Source: Aquitalea pelogenes (lineage in GTDB: Bacteria; Pseudomonadota; Gammaproteobacteria; Burkholderiales; Chromobacteriaceae). Taken from it: a stretch of 64,000 bases of DNA. The notes beneath the pieces are model-generated. The model was not told where the DNA came from. It made no database searches and worked only from the letters and a program-made list of their open reading frames with translations. The position numbers and the translations under genes are program-made. Numbering within the stretch: the stretch's first letter is position 1; the number at the start of each line of letters is the position of its first letter. The DNA lies in the NCBI RefSeq assembly GCF_001515305.1, contig NZ_LNQV01000021.1, positions 1 through 64,000 on the forward strand. The letters are read 5' to 3'. Shown piece by piece: positions 55,902-64,000 of this stretch.

Positions 55902-56003
55902 ATGAATTACCCCACCGCGCTACGGCATGCTGCCGGGCTGGGCGGAGTATTGCCTGCAGGTTGCCGGCAAGGGGTTTGTGCAGCCTGCAGATTGATTTTT
56001 TAA
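55902..56003 (+). CDS. 33-residue peptide with ferredoxin-like CX4CX2C loop
   Basis: The frame from the ATG at 55902 contains GVLPAGCRQGVCAACR. This copies the [2Fe-2S] loop of plant-type ferredoxin domains, where the usual text is CRxGxCGxC. The fourth Cys of the cluster, normally about 30 residues later, is missing because the frame stops two residues on. Preceding residues TALRHAAGLGG also resemble the helix before that loop. It may be a remnant of a lost ferredoxin gene, a tiny metal or sulfur-binding peptide, or a translated leader. No strong ribosome site is present. Confidence 0.4.
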   Translation: MNYPTALRHAAGLGGVLPAGCRQGVCAACRLIF

Positions 56004-56021
56004 CCACCTTATGGAGCAGAC

Positions 56022-56928
56022 ATGTCTCAACATCAGGACGTCAAACAGGCACTGGGCGACAACGCAGCGCGCCAGCTAGCCAATTCCACCAAAACCGTAC
56101 CGCAGTTGTCCACCATCAGCCCGCGCTGGCTGGTGCACCTGCTGCAATGGTCGCCGGTAGAAGCGGGCATTTTCCGTCTGAACCGGGTGAAAAATGCCGC
56201 TGGCGTGCAGGTGGCCTGCTCGCAGCGCGACGAATCCGAACTGCCGCAAACCTTTGTCGATTACGAAGAACAGCCGCGTGAACTGTTCCTCAATGCGGTG
56301 ACCACCGTGCTGGACGTGCACACCCGTGTGTCCGACCTGTACAGCAGCCCGCACGACCAGATCAAGGAACAGCTGCGCCTGACCATTGAAACCATCAAGG
56401 AACGTCAGGAATCCGAGCTGATCAACAACCCGGAATACGGCTTGCTGGCCAATGTGGACGATACCCAGCGCATCTCCACCCTGACCGGCGCACCGACCCC
56501 GGACGATCTGGACGAGCTGTTGACCAAGGTATGGAAAGAACCGGGCTTCTTCCTGGCTCACCCGCTGGCCATTGCCGCCTTCGGTCGCGAATGCACCCGT
56601 CGTGGCGTACCGCCGCCGACCGTAAGCCTGTTCGGTTCGCAGTTCATCACCTGGCGCGGTGTTCCCATCATCCCGTCGGACAAGCTGCCTATCGACGAAG
56701 ACGGCAAGACCAAGATCCTGCTGCTGCGCGTGGGTGAAAAGCGCCAGGGTGTGATCGGCCTTTACCAGCCGGGTGTGGCTGGCGAACAGAGCCCGGGCCT
56801 GTCGGTGCGCTTCATGGGCATCAACCGCAACGCCATCGCGTCCTACCTGATTTCGCTGTATTGCTCGCTGGCCGTGCTGACCGAAGATGCGCTGGCCGTG
56901 CTCGAAGACGTGGAGATTGGCAAGTACC

Positions 56929-56954
<26 letters not shown>
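56022..56954 (+). CDS. Family 2A encapsulin nanocompartment shell protein (SrpI-like)
   Basis: 310 residues, the usual size for this HK97-fold shell. Characteristic stretches are LSTISPRWLVHLLQWSPVEA, the Q/R-rich region EQLRLTIETIKERQESELIN, NPEYGLLANVDDTQRISTLT, FLAHPLAIAAFGRECTRRG, VIGLYQPGVAGEQSPGLSVR and the conserved end YHDYPDTYK. SrpI-type shells self-assemble into roughly 25-nm icosahedra and enclose a cysteine desulfurase; one such system has been reported to store elemental sulfur. The ATG has GGAG 5 bases upstream. The cargo gene starts inside its last codons. I see no cNMP-binding insertion, so it is 2A rather than 2B. Confidence 0.95.
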
Positions 56955-58747
<1,793 letters not shown>

Positions 58748-58776
58748 GCCGGTGTCACCGGCTGATGGCTGGCCCG

Positions 58777-58868
58777 AAACCCCTTTCGCTTCCTGAATAG
58801 AAAGCGAGGCTTGCTGCTGCAATTGGCAGGGTAAGAGCAGGGGGCAGGGAATGGATGGGGTGACTGCG
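58777..58868. repeat. Dispersed intergenic repeat, copy 2
   Basis: Same element as 37931-38023 in the same orientation, here between the desulfurase stop and the terminator at 58945. A hairpin GCCGGTG/ACCGGC just before it (58747-58761) may end the encapsulin operon. Confidence 0.6.
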
Positions 58869-58944
58869 CAATCAGTCGCCTCATCCATGGGGCGGCTATG
58901 CCGGGTCTGTTGAAGTTGCGGCAACTCACTTTGTCAGTAGCCTG

Positions 58945-58972
58945 AGGGCCGGTGCATTTGCACCGGCCTTTT
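58945..58972 (+). terminator. Terminator downstream of the encapsulin operon
   Basis: GGCCGGTGC (58947-58955) pairs perfectly with GCACCGGCC (58960-58968), then TTTT. Confidence 0.88.
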
Positions 58973-59027
58973 CTGACTGCGGCCTTCGGGCATAACATGA
59001 TGCGTGTGCCTCAAGGAAAGGACTGTC

Positions 59028-59462
59028 ATGCCTGTCATACGTTTGATGACGCTGGATGATTACCCCACCGTACTGCAACTGATGCAGCAAACCCCTGGTA
59101 TTTCCATCCGCGATGCAGATTCGGCAGAAGCCACCGCGCGTTATCTGGCGCGCAATCCCGGCCTGAGCTTTGTGGCCGAGTGCGACGGACAGATCGTGGG
59201 CTGTGTGATGTCCGGCCACGATGGTCGGCGTGGTTATCTGCAGCATCTGCTGGTGCTGCCCGCCTACCGCCGTCAGGGGTTGGCGCGGCGTCTGGTGGAT
59301 GCCTGCATTGCCGAACTGGCACGCCAGGGTATCGCCAAGACCCATCTTGATGTTTTCCGCAGCAATACGGCTGCGCAAAGTTTCTGGGACAAGCAGGGCT
59401 GGCAGCGGCGCGAGGATATTTGCCGCTATTCCTATATTTCCAGCGGTAACAGCCAGGCCTGA
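59028..59462 (+). CDS. GNAT-family N-acetyltransferase
   Basis: 144 residues from an ATG with AAGGAAAGGA upstream. The acetyl-CoA pyrophosphate loop is LLVLPAYRRQGLARRLV, and AAQSFWDKQGWQRRED is the usual C-terminal motif B. The acceptor substrate is unknown. It lies downstream of the encapsulin terminator and is probably independent of it. The next gene follows after about 100 bases. Confidence 0.88.
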   Translation: MPVIRLMTLDDYPTVLQLMQQTPGISIRDADSAEATARYLARNPGLSFVAECDGQIVGCVMSGHDGRRGYLQHLLVLPAYRRQGLARRLVDACIAELARQGIAKTHLDVFRSNTAAQSFWDKQGWQRREDICRYSYISSGNSQA

Positions 59463-59565
59463 TACACTGCCCGCGCGACTACGTCTCCTTGCCCGGACTG
59501 GCGGTAAACCACCTCTTGCGCTTACAATGCGGCCCTTTTTTTCTTGTCCGGGGGCTGTCATCCAA

Positions 59566-60348
59566 ATGCTTTATGCCGTGCAACGTTATGCCGCCACGCG
59601 GCCTTGGGCCAGACGTGTCGGGCAACTCTATACCCAGGCGGTGCAAGCCGAAGCAGTTCAACAGGAAGGCATGGCGCTGGTGGTGCGCGAACTGGAACGC
59701 GCAGCCCAGGTGTATCCGGCTGCATCTGCACGCATTGCCACCGAACAGCGGCTGGCCGATGCCTATGGCCAGTTTTGCCGGCATGGCCGGGTCATGGCGC
59801 ATCTGGACTCCGGCCTGATGCAGGCGCTGTCGCATACCCGCTTGCCAGGCAATATGCCTGATCGCCTTACCCTGCCTGCCGAAGCCTTCTTCTTGCATGC
59901 CGGTGAGCAAGGTGCTGCCTTTGTCATGCATCTGCCGGATAGCCGCGCGGTGGCCTTGCTGCTGATTGCGGCCGATTTCTCCCTGCCGGGAAGTGACTGG
60001 CTGGCGGATACCGAACAAAGCCTGGCCTTGCTGGTGAATTATCCCGGCGAACTGGCCGCACCAATGGCGACGGTGGCACCGGAGTGGCATGCGTTGTTGA
60101 GCACGGTATTGGGTGGACTGGCCGTCATGACCCAGCCCAGGCTGGAAATGGTGCGTGGCTGGGAGGAGTCTGCCCCGGCAGATGCGGTGGCGCTGGCCAG
60201 TCATCCGACTTGCTTCAAGTCGCGCAAGAAGGGCCGTAGCCAATTGTTGCAGGCAGGTTTTCAGGAAGTCAGCTATTGCCGCATGGCTGGGGTGGCCGAG
60301 GCCGCTACGGAATATACCAGCCAGGGCTACTGGCGACGCAGGCGCTGA
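59566..60348 (+). CDS. Unrecognised protein, about 260 residues
   Basis: Composition and codon use look like a real cytoplasmic gene, but I do not recognise a family. The N-terminal third is helical and basic (YAVQRYAATRPWARRVGQLY, VVRELERAAQVYPAASARIA). The centre is mixed alpha/beta, and the C-terminus has HPTCFKSRKKGRSQLLQAGF and ends RRRR, suggesting nucleic-acid or membrane-surface contact. The start at ATG 59566 is uncertain; ATG 59527 is in frame. It lies between a GNAT gene and a converging twin-receiver gene. Confidence 0.65.
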   Translation: MLYAVQRYAATRPWARRVGQLYTQAVQAEAVQQEGMALVVRELERAAQVYPAASARIATEQRLADAYGQFCRHGRVMAHLDSGLMQALSHTRLPGNMPDRLTLPAEAFFLHAGEQGAAFVMHLPDSRAVALLLIAADFSLPGSDWLADTEQSLALLVNYPGELAAPMATVAPEWHALLSTVLGGLAVMTQPRLEMVRGWEESAPADAVALASHPTCFKSRKKGRSQLLQAGFQEVSYCRMAGVAEAATEYTSQGYWRRRR

Positions 60349-60395
60349 GCGACGCACAGGGCGGCTCGCGCCTGGTGTGGGTGATGCCGCGCTGA

Positions 60396-61193
60396 TCAGC
60401 GCTGTGCCAGCTGGGTGCGCAGAATCTGGCGCACCGCCGATGTTTCGAAGGGTTTGCCCATGATGGCCGATACGCCGGCAGCTTCGGCGGCGGCCAGTTT
60501 CTCCATGTTTTCCTCGCTGGAAATCATGATGACCGGCACCGAGCTTTGCATGCTGTTGGTGCGGATATAGCGGGTCAGCTCGCAACCGTCCATCATCGGC
60601 ATGTTGTAGTCGGTCAGCACCAGGTCAAACAGTGTGCTGTCTATCAGCGGCAGGGCATCCTTGCCGCTCCAGGATTCGGTGATCTTCTCGAAGCCCAGCC
60701 GCTCCAGCACTGTACGGATATGGCGGCGTGCCATCACGCTGTCATCCACCAGCAGGATGTTCAGGTCGGCGTAGTCAATATCGCTGTCGTTGTCACTCTG
60801 GTTGACGGACAGGAAATCCATGGTGTCGTTGATGACCTTGCGCAGCTGGGGCAGGTCGAAGGGCTTGGGCAGAATACCCATCAGCCCGGCCTGGCGCATA
60901 GGGTCGATCAGTTCCGGATTGGTCTCGCTGGACACCAGAATGAAGGGGATGTCACGCAATTCCAGATGGCCGCGCATGCGGAAAATCATTTCGCCCGCCG
61001 TCATGTCCGGCAGGTGGAAGGCACTCATCACCACATCAGGCTTGTACTGGCTGATGTAGTCCAGCAAGTCTGCGCCGGTTTCAAATACCTCCATGCGCGT
61101 AATGCCCAGCTCGCCCAGCGCGTTGCGAATGATCTGCGCTTGCACGGAAGAGCTTTCTGCCAGAGCGACAATCAGGTGTTGGGTAGACAGCAT
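60396..61193 (-). CDS. Twin-receiver response regulator with degenerate first receiver
   Basis: 265 residues: two receiver domains and no output domain. The second (about 143-263) is complete, with LLVDDSVMARR, phosphoacceptor Asp in LVLTDYNMPMMDG and Lys in MGKPFE. The first (about 5-125) has lost both the acidic pair (ALAESSSV) and the phosphoacceptor (VVMSAFHLPDM has Ala at that place). The first domain probably mediates binding rather than phosphotransfer. Single-output partners such as chemotaxis or cyclic di-GMP proteins are possible; context gives no partner. Confidence 0.88.
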   Translation of the reverse strand: MLSTQHLIVALAESSSVQAQIIRNALGELGITRMEVFETGADLLDYISQYKPDVVMSAFHLPDMTAGEMIFRMRGHLELRDIPFILVSSETNPELIDPMRQAGLMGILPKPFDLPQLRKVINDTMDFLSVNQSDNDSDIDYADLNILLVDDSVMARRHIRTVLERLGFEKITESWSGKDALPLIDSTLFDLVLTDYNMPMMDGCELTRYIRTNSMQSSVPVIMISSEENMEKLAAAEAAGVSAIMGKPFETSAVRQILRTQLAQR

Positions 61194-61264
61194 GCGCGGT
61201 ATCCGTTATCTGATAAACGTTGATTCACTATAGGCTGCTTGGAGCAACTGTCAGTATTGGCAAT

Positions 61265-61293
61265 AAAAAAACCCTGCCGCAAGCGACAGGGTT
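61265..61293 (-). terminator. Terminator after fbp
   Basis: On the minus strand AACCCTG pairs with CAGGGTT and is followed by seven T residues. Confidence 0.9.
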
Positions 61294-61300
61294 GATTTGA

Positions 61301-62305
61301 TTACTGTTCCTGATGGTAGCGGGTAATGCGCTCAACTTCTTCCTTGGAACCCAGGAACACGGCCACGCGTTCGTGCAGGCCTTGCGGCTGGATATCCATG
61401 ATGCGTTGATAACCATTGGTGGCTGCGCCACCGGCCTGTTCAATGATGAAGGCCATCGGATTGCCTTCGTACATGATGCGCAGCTTGCCGGCCTTGCCCG
61501 GGTCGCGGGCATCTTTCGGATACATGAAAATGCCGCCGCGGGTGATGATGCGATGCACTTCGGCCACCATGGAAGCCACCCAGCGCATGTTGTAGTCCTT
61601 GCCCAGCGGGCCGGTCTTGCCTGCCAGCATTTCGTCGACATAGCGTTTTACCGGGGCTTCCCAGTGGCGCATATTGGACATGTTGATGGCAAATTCCTGT
61701 GTGCTTTCCGGAACCTGCATGTCGGAGTGGGTCAGCACGAAGGAGCCGTGTTCGCGATCCAGCGTAAAGCCGTGCACGCCGCTGCCAAAGGTCAGTACCA
61801 GCATGGTTTGCGGGCCGTAAACGGTGTAACCGGCGGCAACCTGTTTGGTGCCCGGTTGCAAGAAGGCTTCTTCAGTCGGGTGATCAATGCCTTCCGGGCA
61901 GCGCAGGATGGAGAAGATGGTACCAACCGAAATGTTGACGTCGATGTTGGACGAACCATCCAGCGGGTCGAACATCAGCAGGTATTCGCCCTTCGGGTAT
62001 TCGCCCGGAATGTGATAGGGCAGTTCCATTTCTTCCGATGCCATGGCGGCCAGGCTGCCACCCCATTCATTGGCATCCAGCAGGAAGTCGTTGGCAATCA
62101 CGTCCAGTTTCTTTTGTGCCTCGCCCTGGATGTTGCCGGTGCCGGCCTCACCCAGAATGCCGGCCAATGCCCCCTTGTTCACGGAGTAGCTGATGGCTTT
62201 ACAAGCGCGGCCAACGGTTTCGATCAGCAGGCGCAGTTCCGGCGGCAGGGTGCCCGCCTTGCGCTGTTGTTCGATCAGAAAGCGGGAAAGGGTGATGCGG
62301 CTCAT
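61301..62305 (-). CDS. fbp: Class I fructose-1,6-bisphosphatase
   Basis: 334 residues, normal length. Metal-site motifs are [16 protein letters not shown] and [20 protein letters not shown] near the substrate phosphate, with [10 protein letters not shown] at the end. It removes the 1-phosphate of fructose-1,6-bisphosphate in gluconeogenesis. It is monocistronic with its own terminator and is a housekeeping gene, so the accessory part of the window has ended here. Confidence 0.96.
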   Translation of the reverse strand: MSRITLSRFLIEQQRKAGTLPPELRLLIETVGRACKAISYSVNKGALAGILGEAGTGNIQGEAQKKLDVIANDFLLDANEWGGSLAAMASEEMELPYHIPGEYPKGEYLLMFDPLDGSSNIDVNISVGTIFSILRCPEGIDHPTEEAFLQPGTKQVAAGYTVYGPQTMLVLTFGSGVHGFTLDREHGSFVLTHSDMQVPESTQEFAINMSNMRHWEAPVKRYVDEMLAGKTGPLGKDYNMRWVASMVAEVHRIITRGGIFMYPKDARDPGKAGKLRIMYEGNPMAFIIEQAGGAATNGYQRIMDIQPQGLHERVAVFLGSKEEVERITRYHQEQ

Positions 62306-62451
62306 GTCGTTCCTTGCGTGCGGTGGATGTGCAAAACAGACCTGGTTCTGGCACAGCGAATTTCATGTCAGGCGGCCATTATAACGAATATGCCTGCATC
62401 GTCATGCGCAAACAGCTATCAATAAAAGATGATTTCGTGACGAGAGCTCCC

Positions 62452-63216
62452 ATGCGCCTGATTCTGCTACTGATCCTGTTGCTGAATACGCTGCCTGCCG
62501 TTGCACTGTCCATCTATACGGAAGAGTGGCCGCCAATCACCTTTTCGCGGCATGGCGTGGCCGATGGCATGGCGGTGGAAGTGGTCAGGGAGATCCAGAG
62601 CCGCATCCATGACAATAGCGGTATCGATGTCGTGCCCTGGGTGCGTGGCTACCGCGAACTGGAAACCACGCCCAATGTCATGCTGTTTACCGTGGGGCGC
62701 AGCGATGCGCGCGAAAAAATCATGACGCTGGTCGGGCCGGTAGCCATTTCGCAAACCGTGCTGCTGTGTCGCAAGGGCGAAGCAGCAGGGCTGCTGGCCT
62801 CGGGAACCGCGCTGTACAGCAGGCCGGTGGGTGCATACCGCGGCAGCATATTTGCCGACGCCGCTGCAGCGGCAGGATTTGTGGAGGTGGATCTGGCGCC
62901 CACGCCACAGGTAACGGCGCAAAAACTGCTGGGCGGACGTTATGACTTGTGGGTGGAGGGCAGTTTTGTGGTGGGGGCAGTGCTGAAAGATATCCGTCAG
63001 CCACCAGACGCAGTGGAAGTTGTGAAGGTGCTGGAGTCGCTGGAGCTGTATCTGGCATTTTCCCGTGGCACTTCGGGAAAGGTCATCCAGCGCTGGTACG
63101 ACGCGCTGGCCGCCATGAAAAAGGATGGCAGCTTCCGCCGCATCTACAACAAGTGGCTGCCGCGTGAAGTCGCCCCGGCCGAAATACGGGAAATCGGCCT
63201 GACTCCTGCGCCCTGA
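62452..63216 (+). CDS. Periplasmic solute-binding protein, amino-acid (SBP family 3) type
   Basis: 254 residues from an ATG with GAGAG upstream. A signal peptide (MRLILLLILLLNTLPAVA) precedes YTEEWPPITFSRHGVADGMA, the normal opening of family 3 proteins. VGRSDAREKIMTLVGPV and VIQRWYDALAAMKKDGSFRR follow. No ABC permease or ATPase is next to it, so it may act as an orphan sensor-like binding protein, as seen with cyclic di-GMP regulators. Divergent from fbp. Confidence 0.82.
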   Translation: MRLILLLILLLNTLPAVALSIYTEEWPPITFSRHGVADGMAVEVVREIQSRIHDNSGIDVVPWVRGYRELETTPNVMLFTVGRSDAREKIMTLVGPVAISQTVLLCRKGEAAGLLASGTALYSRPVGAYRGSIFADAAAAAGFVEVDLAPTPQVTAQKLLGGRYDLWVEGSFVVGAVLKDIRQPPDAVEVVKVLESLELYLAFSRGTSGKVIQRWYDALAAMKKDGSFRRIYNKWLPREVAPAEIREIGLTPAP

Positions 63217-63250
63217 TTCCCGCACCGGCCAGGGCAGGTGCAGGGCAGGG

Positions 63251-64000
63251 TCAATCCGCCGGGAAGGCGTGGGCAATCATGTTGGCATTCAGCCCGGCCG
63301 CGGGAAAGGGCCGCATCTGGCCGGCTTCCTGCTCCAGCCAGCGGCAGAACGAAGCTACGGTGGAATCGCCCGATGCCGTGCGCGGCACGATCCAGCAATA
63401 ATCCCGCACCGGCACCACCGGGCTGGAAAGCGGCGCCACCAGCTGGCCGGAATCCACCAGCGCCTGCGCCATCGGTAACGGCCCCAGTGCCACGCCCAGG
63501 CCATCCAGCGCTGCTTGCAAGGCGAGCGAGAAACGGTCGAAATGCAAGCCGCAGGCCGGTTTCAGCTCGGGTACGCCAGCCAGGGTGAGCCAGCGCTGCC
63601 AGGCGGTGGGGCGTGTGTCGGCGTACAGTAGGGTGTGCTGCGCCAGATCGGCCGGACTTTCAATCGGAAAACGCTTGAGCAGCGCCGGCGAACACAAGGG
63701 CAGCTCGCATTCTTCCAGAAACGGTTTGGCAATATGGCCGGGCCAGTCGCCGGGGCCGCGACGGATGGCAATGTCAAACGGGCTGTCCAGCCGGCTGATG
63801 TCGCGGTCGGATGTCACCAGATGCAGTTCTACATCCGGGTAGCTTTCGCGAAATACATGCAGGCGCGGCATCAGCCAGTGCATGGCCATGGTGGGGGTGG
63901 AGTTGATGGTCAGCCGGCGCTGGTTGTCCGGTTGCAGCAACTGCGAGGTGGCATTGGCGATCAGGTCCAGTCCGTCCTGCACCTGGATCAGGTAGCGCCA
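63251..64000 (-). CDS. LysR-family regulator (GcvA-like), N-terminus beyond window edge
   Basis: About 250 C-terminal residues are visible. LTINSTPTMAMHWLMPRLHV, DIAIRRGPGDWPG and LQAALDGLGVALGPLPMAQ are typical of the effector domain of the GcvA/AmpR branch. The DNA-binding domain lies outside the window. It converges on the periplasmic binding protein. Target genes unknown. Confidence 0.85.
   Translation of the reverse strand, partial: WRYLIQVQDGLDLIANATSQLLQPDNQRRLTINSTPTMAMHWLMPRLHVFRESYPDVELHLVTSDRDISRLDSPFDIAIRRGPGDWPGHIAKPFLEECELPLCSPALLKRFPIESPADLAQHTLLYADTRPTAWQRWLTLAGVPELKPACGLHFDRFSLALQAALDGLGVALGPLPMAQALVDSGQLVAPLSSPVVPVRDYCWIVPRTASGDSTVASFCRWLEQEAGQMRPFPAAGLNANMIAHAFPAD

Overview
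The window looks like chromosomal DNA from a Gram-negative betaproteobacterium. A Neisseriales/Chromobacteriaceae-type genome is the best guess, from the moderately high G+C, the neisserial/burkholderial porin ending in Phe, the Fur-box-controlled TonB receptors and ccoG. This is inferred from gene content, not from a marker gene. I saw no rRNA, tRNA, CRISPR array, insertion sequence or prophage.

Layout. 1-8.4 kb is a probable quinate/shikimate or related alicyclic-acid catabolic cluster: two FAD dehydrogenases, an AroE-like dehydrogenase and a TIM-barrel protein resembling 3-dehydroshikimate dehydratase on the minus strand, then an aromatic-acid MFS transporter, a TetR regulator and a porin. 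A second AroE plus a type II dehydroquinase at 36.2-37.5 kb probably serves the same chemistry. 8.4-14.1 kb has an MFS exporter, LysR, AEC carrier, TauD-type dioxygenase and 1-Cys peroxiredoxin. 14.5-19.7 kb has a PepSY protein with a siderophore receptor under a Fur box, and ccoG. 19.7-24.2 kb is a YqhC/YqhD-like aldehyde-reduction group. 24.4-28.4 kb has an MFS, copCD and a GAF-GGDEF protein. 28.4-36 kb is a second Fur-controlled iron block: PepSY, TonB receptor and efeU-efeM-cupredoxin-efeB. 38-46.4 kb is signalling: a histidine kinase next to a REC-PAS-GGDEF-EAL protein, an amino-acid permease and a chemoreceptor.

46.7-58.7 kb is a 12-kb sulfur island: ssuEADCBF (sulfonate uptake and desulfonation), metNIQ (methionine uptake), then rhodanese, serine acetyltransferase, a family 2A encapsulin shell protein and a cysteine desulfurase carrying a roughly 200-residue disordered N-terminal extension. 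This last group is a sulfur nanocompartment locus and is the most exciting system here. A 33-codon reading frame with a ferredoxin-like CX4CX2C loop sits between the acetyltransferase and the shell gene. 59-64 kb holds a GNAT enzyme, an unrecognised protein, a twin-receiver protein, fbp, a periplasmic binding protein and a truncated LysR.

Eight genes are broken by nine frameshifts, yet both sides of every break stay conserved and the repaired lengths match their families. At four sites GCCGC or GCGGC appears as GCGC. I therefore read most of these as consensus sequencing errors and annotate the genes as probably intact. They are typed pseudogene only because the frame is broken as printed.
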